Below, one piece after another: positions 60,801 to 64,000 of a stretch of 64,000 nt of DNA (position 1 is the stretch's first letter; each line of letters opens with the position of its first letter). A model generated the notes under the pieces. That model saw only the letters and a program-made list of their open reading frames with translations, ran no database searches and was not told the origin of the DNA. The DNA comes from Rhodococcus tibetensis (GTDB taxonomy: Bacteria > Actinomycetota > Actinomycetes > Mycobacteriales > Mycobacteriaceae): the NCBI RefSeq assembly GCF_024438035.1, contig NZ_JANFQF010000019.1:1-64000 (forward strand), read 5' to 3'. The translations under genes were made by a program, and so were the position numbers.

Positions 60801-62684
60801 CACCCGAAGGTCGAATCGTCCGATCTCGGGTCGAATACCCGCTGCCTTGTCGTGGCGGTCGAAGAGCACCTGGACGATCGGCGAATACGCCGCGGAATCG
60901 GCGACCTCGAGCGCCCGCACCAACTGCTCGAAAGGAAGGTCGGAGTGCTCGAACGCCTCCTCTTCCACTTCTCGAACGTGGCTGAGCAGGGCGGTGAAGG
61001 ACATGTCCGGTCGGACGCGGCTCCGCAGCACCACGATGTTCTGACTGCCGTCCACCGCGGCAGTCGTTCCGATGCCCACATCCGAGGTACCCGCAACCCG
61101 GTTCAGAAGAACTGCCAGGGCCGCATGCAGGACAGGAAGGGTCGTCGTGTCGTGTTCTCGCGCCAGCGCGACCACTCTGCGATGAGTTTCTGCACCGATC
61201 GGGAGGCCGACCCGATCCACCCGCAGGGATTGCGCGGCAGGTCGAGCCCGATCGGAAGGCAGGTTCAGCACTTCGGGAAGACCCGACAGCCGTTCCGTCC
61301 AGAACTCGATATGCCCTGCTGCGAGGCGTAGCCGCTCGCCTTCGCGGGCTGTCGCCCGGTGAACGGTCGAGAGCGAGGCATGGGGGTCGGCCGCGATGAA
61401 CTCTTCCAGCAACTCGACGAATTGGCGGTGGTGCGTGCGCAGGGCCGCGTCCTCGTACCGATTCGGATTCGCCCGAAAATCGACGGAGATGTCGGCTGGA
61501 GTGCCGCTCGAGTACACGTTGACCAGGAGATCTTCCACCGGACCGGACGTGACGATGTGGTATTCGCCGACCAGACTTCCGAGCTGAACGTCGTGACGGA
61601 AGAGCATGACGTTGACCATCGGCCCGTACAGCCGGGCACCACTGCTCGCGCTCATGTCGCGGCGGATGTCGTCGAGACTGCACCGCTGGTGCCGCAACGC
61701 GCCCATCAGCTCACGCTGAACCCGCGACACCAGGTCGGCGAGGGTGTCTCCTTCTTCGAGCGAGATCGACAGGGGCGCGACATTGACCATCATGCCGCCC
61801 GAATTGCGCAGCAATGACGTTGTCCGGCCGGACAGCGGAACGTGCACCAGTACACGGGTCTTCCCGGTCAGGCGCGACAGGTAACAGGCGAAGGCGGCGA
61901 TGATCGTGGCGGCAGCGGTCGCAGTCGCCTGCCGTCCGGAACCGTGGATGCCGGCAACGGCCGCCTCGGACAGCAAGGCGCTCTCGATCTTGCTCCGAGC
62001 GACTGCCGGCGCAGACCGTGCGGCCAAAGTCGATCCTTCGACGCCCTTGATGCGCTCGGCCCAGTACTCCCGATCCGCCGAGTATCGATCCGAGGATCGA
62101 TAGCGGGCGTCGATGTCGTACAGCTCACGCAGAGTTGCCGCTCGCCTCGGATCCGGTTCCCGAGCAGCCGCCGAGGCCGAGTAGCGGTGCGCGATGCGGC
62201 TGAGCATCGTCATGGCGGCGTATCCGTCGAGCGCGACATGGTGGATGCGGCTGTACCAGAGGTAGTGCGACTCTCCCACGCACAGGATCGAGGTCTCGAC
62301 CAGTCGATCGACATCGAGATCGAGTGGTGTTCGGTAGTCCTTGTCCATCCATTCGTGCGCGGCCGCGACCGGGTCGTCCTCGCCGCGAAAGTCGAGGAAG
62401 ACGATCGACGTGTCGGTCGCGTGGTCCACGTACTGCATCGGCCGGCCGTCGACCTCGATCACCTTGAGAAAGGGTGACTGGAACTCGCGACCCGCGGCGA
62501 CGGTTTCCTTACGCAACAGATCCACGTCGAGATCGCCGTGCAACTCCACGTACTGCGCTATCGAGATCGGTACCGCAGGCTCGAGTTGCTGAGCGAACCA
62601 GGTGGCGCGCTGCGCCGCGGACAGCGGGAAGAGCACCGCGTCCGGAATTGGTGTCCCCGGGTTGGGCGTGTCGAGACGTTTCAC
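36030..62684 (-). CDS. Giant heptamodular nonribosomal peptide synthetase
   Basis: A single 8,884-residue protein, starting at GTG 62682-62684 behind GGAGGAG. Domain order: starter-type C, half C, A1-T1; C2-A2-T2; C3-A3-T3-E3; C4-A4-T4; C5-A5-T5-E5; C6-A6-T6; C7-A7-T7-TE. Carrier serines are near residues 1246, 2311, 3366, 4897, 5967, 7508 and 8577. Pocket codes read by eye against GrsA are Ser (DVWHFSLVDK) for A2, Ser (DVWHVSLVDK) for A4 and Thr (DFWNIGMVHK) for A5; A1, A3, A6 and A7 are unassigned. C4 and C6, which follow the E domains, have the D-C-L type start (VWxLSPLQ, [14 protein letters not shown]). The predicted product is an N-capped heptapeptide X1-Ser-D-X3-Ser-D-Thr-X6-X7. No tailoring, MbtH or export gene is next to it. 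Confidence 0.95.
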   Translation of the reverse strand: MKRLDTPNPGTPIPDAVLFPLSAAQRATWFAQQLEPAVPISIAQYVELHGDLDVDLLRKETVAAGREFQSPFLKVIEVDGRPMQYVDHATDTSIVFLDFRGEDDPVAAAHEWMDKDYRTPLDLDVDRLVETSILCVGESHYLWYSRIHHVALDGYAAMTMLSRIAHRYSASAAAREPDPRRAATLRELYDIDARYRSSDRYSADREYWAERIKGVEGSTLAARSAPAVARSKIESALLSEAAVAGIHGSGRQATATAAATIIAAFACYLSRLTGKTRVLVHVPLSGRTTSLLRNSGGMMVNVAPLSISLEEGDTLADLVSRVQRELMGALRHQRCSLDDIRRDMSASSGARLYGPMVNVMLFRHDVQLGSLVGEYHIVTSGPVEDLLVNVYSSGTPADISVDFRANPNRYEDAALRTHHRQFVELLEEFIAADPHASLSTVHRATAREGERLRLAAGHIEFWTERLSGLPEVLNLPSDRARPAAQSLRVDRVGLPIGAETHRRVVALAREHDTTTLPVLHAALAVLLNRVAGTSDVGIGTTAAVDGSQNIVVLRSRVRPDMSFTALLSHVREVEEEAFEHSDLPFEQLVRALEVADSAAYSPIVQVLFDRHDKAAGIRPEIGRFDLRVTTAAFFDTGGLPAGITVSLVFATDLFDPETMVRLGTRFRRILETITADPGIGVGDIDILSDAERATLVPVSGVPGGSERTLPELFEAAARTHPAGIALSTRDVEMTYRELDERSNQLARVLVARGIGPENAVALGMARSIESVLSMLAVAKSGAAFVPVDPNYPAERIEHMLADSCAAVGVTVSAECSRLPDSIPWLVLDDAEFRTLCAAQPVSVVTDDERVRPLRMGNAAYVIYTSGSTGMPKGVSVTHAGLDSFAAEQRSRFGATHTSRTLHFSTPSFDASLFEYLQAFGAGATMVIVPPTVYGGTELARLLKAERVTHGFITTAALGSIDPDGLTDFQDVVFGGEVCPPELVKRWAPGRRLCNAYGPTETTIMANISEPMSQAGAITLGGPLRGFHEVVLDARMKPVPVGVAGELYLAGDALARGYHGKPALTAERFVADPFGGPGSRMYRTGDVVRWRADHTIEYMGRTDFQVKVRGFRVEPGEIDTVLYTHPRVRNAVTMPRTAPSGDTVLVSYVLPVAGQRLATAELMNYAHEQLPTHLIPSAIVVLHELPMTPVGKLDRAALPAPEFVGAATESRAPANPVEQAVAQVFGDVLGVKQFSVDDDFFDLGGNSLVATRVIARVNVALGVDLGVRDLFEAPTAAALAVRIDRAGLRGTDRPSLVAQKRPDRIPLSLAQQRVWFINQFDTSSPAYNIPMAVRLSGALEVDALRVAVGDVIERHESLRTRYPASADGPQQVIVPSAHVVPDLAPRFFGDEEAVRERLAALTAQGFDVSAEVPVRGALLRTGPDEHVLVLVVHHIAADGASLAPLARDLMVAYSARVQQQIPDWLPLPVQYADYSLWQRAILGSDRDPQSVMSAQLAYWKKTLSGLPDAITLPLDRPRPANRSLRGETASFSVPAELHRDLLLLARKHDATMFMVMHAVLAVLSARLSGSDDIAIGTPIAGRGEEALDDLVGMFVNTLVLRTAVEPGMTFAQMLSCAREADLGAFGHTEVPFESVVEALEPGRSTTYSPLFQVLLEFQNTVTAHLELPGLTAETVEVGSGVCKFDLQLTLAERYDGSGIAAGISAAFTFASDVFDRATVVGFGERLVRILRAVVSSPVVPVGDIDVLAPGERGLVVGSWNATVREVPWVTLVGLFEARVVGSRDAAAVVCGGVVLSYGEFGVRVRRLARYLIGVGVGPESLVGIAIGRSVELLVGIYAVLEAGGGYVPVDLDQPGERVEYVLGVVCPVVVLSTSGDRGLLPGGVVVVEVDVVDVSGLSGDVIGDGDRLGPLRPDNVAYVMFTSGSTGRPKGVAVSHAGIVNRLLWMQDRYGLGADDVVLQKTPVTFDVSVWELIWPLQVGARLVVAEPGGHRDPVYLARVIVEYGVTTVHFVPSMLAVFVAEPAAVGCTSVRRVFVSGEALAAQVASRTRALVPGVRVHNLYGPTEASVDVTFHEVTDADTAGVPIGVPVWNTQTYVLDGRLRPVPVGVVGELYLGGAQLARGYHGRVDLTADRFVADPFGAGSRLYRTGDRARWLSGGELEYVGRTDFQVKVRGQRVELGEIEAVLLRHEGVAQAVVVLRSGGSSGDYLAGYVVPAGGAVVDEREVREAAAAVLPGFMVPSVVVVLDELPMSANGKLDRKALPEPNFSAAASVFTAPRNPIEEIVASVVADLLGIARVGVNDNFFALGGNSLIATRLVARVNAAVGDRISVRDVFDAPTVAGLAMLAQSHEGLEARAPLKAREGTAEVPVSPAQQRMWFINQFDTTSAAYNVAFALSLEGSLDVPALQMAVADVIERHEAVRTIFPLTDNGPRQVIVPATSAVPGLVPIGVSSEAELREHCLRVLSEGFDVTKQVPLRARLFELDGHVHVLAVVVHHIAADGFSMAPLARDVMDAYVSRVNGSAPDWAPLEVQYADYTLWQYEWLGSETDENSPMSRQLAYWMTTLSDLPEVLDLPTDRPRPALRSLRGGRVEFVIGPQVHAGVVTLARKHNTTVFMTVHAALAILLARLSGSNDIAVGTPIAGRGERELDDVVGMFVNTLVLRTRVDGGATFAEFLENVRETDLGAFLHAEVPFERVVEIVSPSRSTAYSPLFQVMFEFQNIERPTLELPDLQVRSVDVDIETANFDLQLTLAENADTDGNPAGIAAGLGYASDLFDEATVAGFATRLQRILTTVTATPGTPVGDIDILGTRERAELTPVTGGAAGAARTLPELLAAAVANNPDAVALVFERRHVRYRELDERSNQWARLLIERGAGPETVVGLCVPRSVESVLAVWAVAKSGAAFLPVDPNHPAARIEYMLTDSEAVLGVTTSSQRSALPDVVPWLVVDDADMLSQYPASAVTDDERTSNVRLDNPAYLIYTSGSTGRPKGVVTTHRGLADFARQERETFATTAESRTLHFASPSFDASVLELLLTLGAAATMVIAPPTVYGGAELGQLLKTEQVTHCFVTPAALASVEAADLTGLECVVTGGEACPPELIARWSPGRRMFNAYGPTEATVVSSISDVLVPGAPITIGAPTRGFSQVVLDSRLQPVPVGVPGELYLAGPALARGYHRRLTLTAERFVAGPFGPAGGRMYRTGDRVRWTSDGQLEYLGRNDSQVKIRGFRIELGEVESALLAHDGVAQAVASVWNGDGGGDRLIGYLVPESGVSIDSGAVLDFVGGRLAWYMVPAALVVLDALPLTVHGKLDRAALPAPEFAASTARSRPPQTETEELLAGLFEQVLGIDSVGATADFFALGGDSIMSIQLVARARDAGVILSPRDVFDRRTVAGLAEVARFDDDGTVALDELPGGGDGPMPLTPVARWVIERSGGRLDRFSQALLLAVPAGLHREVLVGAVEAVLDRHDMLRARLLADEQSMEVLPAGSVRAHALVRHVPVETVHGEDFTAFAAAELDAAADHLDPAEAAMVRVVWFDVSNDVGRLLVVVHHLAVDGVSWRILIADLALACTQLQAGATPALPGVGTSMRRWSHGLRDAVRQRTSELAMWERILDGPDPVIGSRPLNPEVDVFATVETAAVEVSSSVTAALLTTLPAAFHGSVSDGLLTALALALTAWRRERGSAVSDTLITLEGHGREEYVVAGADLSRTVGWFTTLFPVRLDLTGTDVDDAMAGGPAAGQAVKAVKERMLAIPDHGIGFGMLRYLDDETSASLLRFRSPQVSFNYLGRVTATGGAGDWLPVKSEFGGARNPDMPVASVIDINAFVEDSAEGPRLIASLAYPSGVLGEADVTAFADLWQRALGALAAYTARPGAGGLTPSDVPLVSVSQQQIERWEQRFPALRDVWSLSPLQSGLLFHASLAARAVDVYTAQLRIDFEGAVDVSRLRAAAAGLLDRHPNLRTAFVYDDNGVPAQLVVDKVELPWREVDLTAQGHGETELQQFLDKDRSTRFDLDAPPLLRLTLLRTAPQQYVLAITNHHIILDGWSMPLLVRELLLRYAADGAPAGLPEPPSYRTYLEWIASLDGFASARAWERALEGVEEPTLVAPKASAAHYGVPGEVDITLPAGVVDGLVAVTRRLGATMNTVVQAAWGVFLSRYLSRDDVVFGATVSGRPPQLSGVENMLGLFINTLPVRVRVGPDESFAQLLTRLQEEQASLLDHHHLGLGEIQSHAGLGNLFDTLSVFESYPVDTSGLDENTDIAGMRVTALDARDATHYPLTLLSILEPRLRLGLRYQPGVFDHETVTRFAERLTAILETVAADTDTAVGDVEVLARGERELVVGSWNATGRSVPGVGLDELFDAQVVRSPGAVAVVFDGVVLSYAAFDVRVNRLARYLISVGVGPESLVGVGVRRSVELVVGIYAVIKAGGAYVPIDPDLPAERIGYVVATADPVLVLVSGADRGVFAGVDVVELDAVDVSGFSGDRVLDGERLAPLNSRHPAYVMFTSGSTGRPKGVVVPHGGIVNRLLWMQEVYGLGSDDVVLQKTPVTFDVSVWELFWPLMCGARLVVAVPGGHRDPVYLERVIREESVTTVHFVPSMLEVFLAGAEVGGCGSLRRVVTSGEALAPATVGRWFRAGGAELHNLYGPTEASVDVTFHEVGVGDGGGVTVPIGVPVWNTQTYVLDGRLRPVPVGVAGELYLGGVQLARGYQGRVDLTAERFVANPFGVAGSRLYRTGDVVRWSPSGELEYLGRTDFQVKLRGQRVELGEVEAALLRHEGVAQAVVVLRWGSAGDYLAGYVVPVGGRIDEGEVLGFVASRLPGYMVPSVLVVLAELPVTANGKLDRKALPEPDFGTTTFRAPTTPVEEAVATAFAEVLGVDRVGADDSFFTLGGDSLSATRAVARINSVLGTSLGVATLFDAPVVSALASRIESTVMTGSAAPVLTARPRPARIPLSLAQQRMWFVNQFDTSSPAYNIPVALQLEGVMDPGTLRAALGDVIERHESLRTVFPGSPDGPRQVIVDSGIATPDIDSVPVADPDLRDFLAAFFNTGFDVAEELPIRVRLSRLAPERHVLALAVHHIAADGFSMTPLARDVMLAYTARTQQRAPGWAPLPVQYADYSLWQREVLGTEDQPESVISEQLDYWIRTLSGGPEVMPLPLDRPRPAQRSFQGAVVAFDIAPTVHNALLGIARHAHSTLFMVMHTALAVLLERLSGQPDVVVGTPVAGRGHRALDDVVGMFVNTLVLRTPVPPEASFADVLTAVRTVDLGAFEHADIPFERLVDVLAPERSTAHAPLFQVLLEFQNDTRAHLELPGLTVESLDVDLEVAKFDLQLSLAERVDENGLPAGISAGFRYATDVFDRTSVERLAERFVRVVEAVSADPTVPVGDIDLLHPAEREFVLNAVHRPGIDVAPTTLADVLDRAVAATGDAVAVRCDGSSTTYRELDDRANRLARLLVERGAGAETLVAVGMTRSVDLVVALLAVVKSGAGYLPVDVTSPTERLTFLLSDARPRCVLTTTADAPAIHTVDAAVIVVDDPDTLTAVQRYSPLPITDEDRRSPLRADSVAYVIYTSGSTGRPKGVHVSHRNVVTLLANTQALFGFGQADVWTMFHSAAFDFSVWEMWGALAYGGRLVLVDYFTARSPEKFLALLRDERVTVLNQTPTAFYQLAEADRLIGGPGLSLRYVIFGGEALEFGQLTRWYARRGDTAPVLVNMYGITETTVHVSHLPLDRDLVKEPASVIGRGLPGLRVYVLDERLHPVPPGVIGEMYVSGAQVSRGYLGRPALTSTRFVPDPFAVGLRMYRSGDLGKWNRDGQLEYLGRNDLQVQVKGYRIELGEVESALLACEGVAQSVVTVRGDRLVGYAVPETGVAIDPGAIIDTAAERLASHMVPAAVVVLDEMPVTANGKLDRNALPEPDFRQQVTTSRAPVTETERILAGLFAEVLGLDSVGVDDSFFTIGGDSIMSIQLVTRAKAAGVLISPREVFERRTVAALAEIAGQGDETVVLDELPGGGVGEIPLTPIARWLLGRGGDFRRYSQTALFTVPATLDEYTLTQAVQAVLDRHDLLRSRLYRTSRTEEGWSMEVQAEGAVRAATVVRRVPVYGGFSVLSAQELDAALDRLDPESGVMIQVVWLDTSRHGDARLLIAVHHLAMDGVSWRILIPDLAMACAQLQSGPAPAPALERPGTSMRRWAYALADAAHEPYRTAELELWQRMLAAPDPMLGSRPVAESDTALIAEDVEVRIPVPLTETLLTTVPQAFHGGVGDALLTALTMALIRWRRRREIEVADALVNLEGHGREEQVVPGADLSRTVGWFTTIFPVRLDLFGVDLDDAFAGGPSAGVALKTVKEQLLAVPDHGIGFGLLRYLNNETAKELSPLSLPQVSFNYLGRMGRTATEDAEGWMPVEEPALREKAAADVPVAAVVDVNAMAIDAGDGPQLNSTWSYPPGVLTREDIDELAQLWVQALAALGAHVESGGGGFTPSDFDLVELGQDVIEALESRCHDLTDVWPLSPLQFGMLFQAELADASVDAYLVQVGLDLRGEVDPRRLRRAVAALLNRHANLRTAFLHDDEGNTVQVVRRQVEALWRDIDLTALDDDAAASETERLLAEDRVRPFDLSRTPLIRFMLIATAQNRYRLVSTNHHILLDGWSMPLLVKELLTLYVTDGDPAPLPRVRGYRDYLAWMKHRDLAPSREVWARVLAGVEGPTLLAGGATGNVFGERGRRLSTTPREWVFDLDEDSTTRLREVARSRGWTINTVVQVSWGIVLGTLTARDDVLFGATVSGRPPELAGIETMIGLFINTLPVRIELRPDESVGALLDRVQAEQAALLDHHYIGLAEIQRATGPEVGFDTLTVFESYPVDRTGLSTDTDIAGMRVAGVDARDAAHYPLSLVASVDTRLHLKFEYLPDVFEVDAVEEIAERVQRVLDACTRPEQPLAALSLLTDAERAELVPVRGRPGGSARTLPEIFADAAALDPDAIALSFEDEHVSYRELDERSNRLARALIARGVGPESFVAIGIPRSLDSMLSVWAVAKTGAAFVPIDPSYPDERIRHMLTDSGAALGVTTTQHRGRLPGAAQWLVLDESDFATECAEYSAAPVTDVDRSGPIALDTAAYLVYTSGSTGLPKGVLVTHRGLDNFALDQLERCGATAQSRTLHFSTPSFDGSVYEYLQAFGAGATMVIAPPTVFGGEDLARLLAEREVTHAFITTAALASLDPGGLDHLADVVFGGEACPPDLIARWAPGRRLYNGYGPTETTIMSNISEPLVPGGPITIGGPIRGVTELVLDSRLQPVPVGVPGELYLAGAGLARGYHRRPALTAERFVADPTRPGERMYRTGDVVRWTADHSIEYLGRSDFQVKVRGFRVELGEIDATLMSEPDVGFAATIAHRGPAGDTLLVSYVVPAAGRVLVSAVLTRSLERRLPSHMVPFSIVLLDRIPLTAVGKLDRTALPEPDFLSTTGPYRPPADPIEEAVADVFADVLGLGRVGADAGFFDLGGNSLSATRAMARLRALLGTDCGVRDLFEAPTVAALAARIEHAGARQSERPVLAPRTRPENIPLSFAQQRMWFVNQLDTRSAAYNIPIVVRLSGVLDVPALNSAITDVVARHESLRTLFPIRGAGPVQQILPTESGVNSLAPVSVVNEHHLREQLARLESTGFDVTAQVPLRVRLFSLTATEHVLAVVVHHISADGFSMVPLVRDVMTAYGSRARGGAPEWAPLPVQYADYTLWQRELLGSADDPESLIGTQLDYWRTALAGIPDLLELPTDRDRPPQQSFRGARIHFTVERGLHRRIKELSRRLRSTEFMTVHAALAVLLARLGRTDDVVIGTPIAGRGEPALDDLVGMFVGTLALRTQVDAAKSFTTLSAQCRDVDLGAFTHADVPFERVVEAVGPTRSTAHAPIIQVSLEFQNNEQPVLTLPDLAVRALDPELAVVKVDLEFLLAEEFDASGAPAGMNGAVDFATDLFDADTVQSFADRFVRILDAVTENPDRPIGDLPLLDEVEMRALVPARGAPEVRPELWPDLLTAAAGLDPDSVALSCEGRHVRYRELDEWSNRLARVLRDRGVGPETFVALGMPRSIEAVVSIWSVTKAGAAFVPVDPAYPAERIDFMLSDCRASVGLTVRGHRGTLPDTVPWLVLGDDDFDEQVAGESSAPITDEDRTSRLSLAHPAYLIYTSGSTGKPKGVVVTHRGIANFAEETRECFEVTPEARVSHLASPSFDASVFELTMAFSGGARVVIVPPTIVGGSELASLFRRERVTHATITPTALAALDNKELDSLRVLDLVGEACPPEVVAQWAPGRSLHSGYGPTETTVQASVSAPMRSGEPVNIGAPAVGLAFLVLDERLQPVPVGVHGELYIVGPGMARGYHSRSALTSERFVACPFCEPGCRMYRTGDVVRWRKSTRGATGESVSHTLEYIGRSDFQVKVRGFRIELGEIDAVLARHPAVAFAATIGHTGPSGDAVLASYVRAQDGQKVKPAELRTYASERLPAHMAPAAVIVLDEIPMTPVGKLDRKALPAPEFGSTVAAFRAPATDTERVIVDAFAEVLGVDRVGTADSFFDLGGNSLLATRIVSALEAGLDRTVPLQWMFLDPTPAGIAHRLDHPARAAGVEEALAVVIPLRAQGKGTPLFCVHPGIGLSWGYAGLVRYLPPDRPVYGLQLPAISGEPLPESLEQLARRYVEEIRTIQPDGPYDLLGWSLGGVIAHAMAVELRSSGDEVSTLALMDSYPENGEQPVVDQLDLRELLRGLGVETHLPDNQLTFERAAELLGEAFGAEAGVTAEHLERIAAGYENSRRLGHRFVPRVYDGDLLIFPATRDGDSATGPRSADEWRSLVTGRIDERPVDCEHNDMIAPQSLAVIGPVLARSLEVRTQ
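36807..40019 (-). other. NRPS module 7: C-A7-T
   Basis: Residues about 7556-8626. C7 has [10 protein letters not shown]7 (P-loop near 8184) reads D-A-F-T-D-V-G-V-Q, with an unusual Asp at the 299 position. It carries the three-Cys segment CPFCEPGC near 8397 and an insertion of about nine residues before the core motif TLEYIGR. Carrier GGNSL near 8577. Confidence 0.8.
40020..43160 (-). other. NRPS module 6: DCL C-A6-T
   Basis: Residues about 6509-7555. C6 starts [11 protein letters not shown] with [10 protein letters not shown]6 (P-loop near 7125) reads D-G-Y-F-V-G-G-I-M, unassigned, and is very close to A1 outside the pocket. Carrier serine near 7508. Confidence 0.8.
43161..47852 (-). other. 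NRPS module 5: C-A(Thr)-T-E
   Basis: Residues about 4945-6508. A5 (P-loop near 5574) reads D-F-W-N-I-G-M-V-H, the standard threonine code. Carrier GGDSI near 5967. E domain with [13 protein letters not shown] near 6151, EGHGRE and [14 protein letters not shown], so residue 5 should be D-allo-Thr. Confidence 0.87.
47853..50975 (-). other. NRPS module 4: DCL C-A(Ser)-T
   Basis: Residues about 3904-4944. C4 begins [11 protein letters not shown] and has HHIILDGWS, the type that accepts a D-residue donor. A4 (P-loop near 4507) reads D-V-W-H-V-S-L-V-D, serine. Carrier GGDSL near 4897. Confidence 0.85.
50976..55616 (-). other. NRPS module 3: C-A3-T-E
   Basis: Residues about 2357-3903. A3 (P-loop near 2982) reads D-A-L-F-V-G-A-V-V, unassigned. 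The carrier ends in GGDSI, the form that precedes E domains. The E domain has [13 protein letters not shown] (near 3550), EGHGRE and [14 protein letters not shown], so residue 3 should be D. Confidence 0.82.
55617..58817 (-). other. NRPS module 2: C-A(Ser)-T
   Basis: Residues about 1290-2356. C2 has HHIAADG near 1430. A2 has FTSGSTGRP near 1920 and pocket D-V-W-H-F-S-L-V-D, the serine code of EntF. The carrier serine is near 2311. The A2 DNA differs in composition from its flanks and resembles A4. Confidence 0.85.
58818..62684 (-). other. NRPS module 1: C-half C-A1-T1
   Basis: Residues about 1-1289. The first C domain carries HHVALDG (148-154) and resembles the EntF-type domain that accepts an acyl or aryl group from outside. 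A catalytically incomplete half C domain follows, then A1 (YTSGSTG near 862) with pocket residues D-A-F-F-V-G-A-I-M, and a carrier domain (GGNSL, Ser near 1246). The capping acid is not encoded here. The A1 substrate is probably large and apolar. Confidence 0.8.
60615..61316 (-). other. Orphan C-terminal half of a condensation domain
   Basis: Residues about 457-690, beginning [19 protein letters not shown] and aligning with the second half of the neighbouring C domains. It has no HHxxxDG half, and the GMFVNT region is deleted ([12 protein letters not shown] in place of [10 protein letters not shown]...MFVNT). It cannot catalyse peptide bonds. It is likely a recombination scar left when a starter domain was placed ahead of an internal module. 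Confidence 0.75.
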
Positions 62685-62953
62685 GGCGGCTCCTCCGCGT
62701 ACGGTATCCCCGACCGGTGAAAACGTGGCCGCGTCCGAATCCGGACATGCGCATACGCGAGGCGGACAGTTCTCCCCGCCCCCCGGATCATTCGTTCGGC
62801 ATCACCACAAATCACAACACTTCATGGTTGCATAGCTGTGCGGCTCTTTTGGGCGTATTTGCCCGCCGCAATTACCGGCGTTTCAGGTCGGCTGAGCTGT
62901 GGAAACTCGACCCATGACAGTGCACGCAACGAGACAAGCGCGCTGCACCCGCA
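62685..62953. other. Upstream region of the NRPS gene
   Basis: 269 bases between the HNH gene stop and the NRPS start (both minus strand). GGAGGAG lies right at the NRPS start. The stretch 62790-62840 is AT-richer than its surroundings and is the likeliest promoter position. I see no iron-box (IdeR/DmdR) palindrome and no convincing -10/-35 pair. Confidence 0.5.
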
Positions 62954-63319
62954 TCAGGGGCTGGTCCGGCAGCGTCGCAACTGGCCGGACAGGTATCGCT
63001 TGGCTCGGCGATGTCCACCCACGTTGTCGAGTTCGATGTCCAACGCGTTCAGGAGCGCCGCGAGCAGGCTCGCCTGCGGAGCCCAATCGTGCCGGCGACG
63101 GCACTGCGCGAGCCAATCGACCGGACCCGTGTGGCCACGGTCCGCGTTGCACCGCGGACACGCGGCGGCCTCGTTGGCCGCGATGCTGGGACCGCCTTTG
63201 AGTCTTGGCACCAAATGTTCGGTGGTCGGCGGGATCAGCGGTCCGAAACGACGACCACACCACAGGCATCGTCCACCCTGTCTGTCGACAGCGAGGGCAA
63301 GTCTGGCGGTGCGGTTCAC
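62954..63319 (-). CDS. HNH endonuclease-like protein
   Basis: A 121-residue protein with the zinc knuckle CLWCGRRF, the HNH core TTEHLVPRLKGG and ANEAAACPRCNADRG (second Cys pair and Asn). This matches short actinobacterial HNH proteins, which are common both in mobile elements and as stand-alone genes. The start is GTG 63319. I see no other mobile-element sign. It lies upstream of the NRPS gene on the same strand but 269 bases away, so it is unlikely to be part of the same unit. Confidence 0.82.
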   Translation of the reverse strand: MNRTARLALAVDRQGGRCLWCGRRFGPLIPPTTEHLVPRLKGGPSIAANEAAACPRCNADRGHTGPVDWLAQCRRRHDWAPQASLLAALLNALDIELDNVGGHRRAKRYLSGQLRRCRTSP

Positions 63320-63446
63320 CCCTCGATCGTGACCGAGCTGCTCGCCGATTGCCAGCGCCGGCCCGTCCGCGACCCTTCTCTCCCCTCTCCAGACGCCGTC
63401 AGAGAACCACCACCGGCGTCTGCGACTGCATCGGCTGTCGGAGGTA

Positions 63447-63716
63447 TCAGGCGCTGCGTCGTGTCAGCTGCCAGCCACGGCGTGCAGCGATGAAGCCGGA
63501 GACCGCTCCAAGGACCGCGCTGACAATCAGGCCGGCCGCGAGAAACGGTATGGGGTTCACGGAGTCCATGTGTCCGGCGCTTCCCTCGGCGCCAAGCGGT
63601 TCGTAGCTCCCCACGTAGAAGCGCACCGGATACGACAGCCACCAGGCGAACAGGCCGGTGCACACCAAGCCCGCGGCGAGTCCGAGGGCCGTTCCGATCA
63701 GTATCAGTGTCCACAC
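63447..63716 (-). CDS. Small two-helix membrane protein
   Basis: 89 residues with membrane helices at about 3-28 and 57-79, a polar loop containing YVGSYEPLGAEG, and a basic tail ARRGWQLTRR. No family recognised. It lies 127 bases upstream of the HNH gene on the same strand. Confidence 0.6.
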   Translation of the reverse strand: MWTLILIGTALGLAAGLVCTGLFAWWLSYPVRFYVGSYEPLGAEGSAGHMDSVNPIPFLAAGLIVSAVLGAVSGFIAARRGWQLTRRSA

Positions 63717-64000
63717 AAGATCAACTTCGCGATCGCCAGCTCATTTGTTACTGCGGTCTATCGTGCGAACGACGCCCGATGCCATTTCGTCTCGACCTGC
63801 GTAACCCTGAAAACTTCAGCTCCCGCGAACACGGAAAGCCCTGCTGCAGAGGATTACATCGGCTCAGGCTCCGCGTCATGGTGGAAAATGACCCGGCAGC
63901 GCCGTCGAGGACGTCGACGGTGTGTGCGATGAATAACGTCACGAGGGTCCTCCACTTCACCGCGACAGCCGACACCAGTCCACGGGATGAGTACGCCGAA
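63717..64000. other. Unassigned right edge
   Basis: 284 bases with no supported gene. A plus-strand frame opens at ATG 63929 (MNNVTRVLHFTATAD...) and runs to the edge, but it has no ribosome site. A 75-codon minus-strand frame (63748-63975) has atypical composition. Either could be real with more sequence. Confidence 0.4.

Noticed and set aside
36030-62684. Siderophore synthetase
   Set aside because: No hydroxyornithine or DHB-related code in the A domains that could be read, no iron box upstream, and no siderophore export or uptake genes next to it. Not excluded, because the starter C domain resembles EntF.
63748-63975. 75-codon minus-strand frame at the right edge
   Set aside because: No ribosome site and composition unlike a protein; it is overlapped by an equally weak plus-strand frame.
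1-64000. CRISPR arrays, tRNA genes, insertion sequences and prophage genes
   Set aside because: Looked for regular spacer-repeat arrays, tRNA cloverleaf ends and transposase motifs on both strands; none found. The HNH gene alone does not show a mobile element.

Overview
The window is GC-rich, densely coded actinobacterial DNA. Lipoproteins, an FprB-type ferredoxin/NADP reductase, a separate LigC and LigD-type polymerase pair, an LppU-like lipoprotein and, above all, a p-hydroxycinnamate (cou) catabolic cluster point to Rhodococcus, probably the R. jostii/R. opacus group. The genus call is inference from gene content. I see no rRNA, tRNA, insertion sequence, prophage or CRISPR array.

1-16.2 kb is mixed housekeeping and accessory material: the end of a YceI-like gene, a POT peptide transporter, a TauE/SafE exporter, two tandem penicillin-binding-protein lipoproteins (one intact, one lacking the catalytic motifs), an ABC-F ATPase behind a possible leader peptide, several alpha/beta hydrolases, an acyl-CoA dehydrogenase, trpF, and a run of small membrane proteins behind a possible stress-sigma promoter.

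16.4-23.3 kb holds an ArsR/SRPBCC pair and then the cou genes: transporter and CoA ligase (couTL), the MarR repressor couR on the opposite strand, and reductase, amidohydrolase and hydratase (couNOM). Together they would import p-coumarate or ferulate, activate it to the CoA ester, hydrate and oxidise the side chain, and cut it to the benzoate plus acetyl-CoA. Two promoters in the cluster share a 36-bp element (30 of 36 bases identical), the likely CouR operator.

23.3-36 kb carries pirin, an M13 peptidase, an L,D-transpeptidase, fprB, dodecin, a beta-lactamase-fold serine hydrolase, a polymerase/ligase DNA-repair operon, an LppU-like lipoprotein flanked by tandem repeats, and corA.

36.0-62.7 kb is one minus-strand gene for an 8,884-residue nonribosomal peptide synthetase. 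It has seven modules and a terminal thioesterase: starter C plus a half C domain, then A-T | C-A(Ser)-T | C-A-T-E | C-A(Ser)-T | C-A(Thr)-T-E | C-A-T | C-A-T-TE. The predicted product is an N-capped heptapeptide X1-Ser-D-X3-Ser-D-Thr-X6-X7. From memory this resembles the humimycin class predicted from Rhodococcus genomes. An HNH nuclease gene and a small membrane protein gene follow before the window ends.
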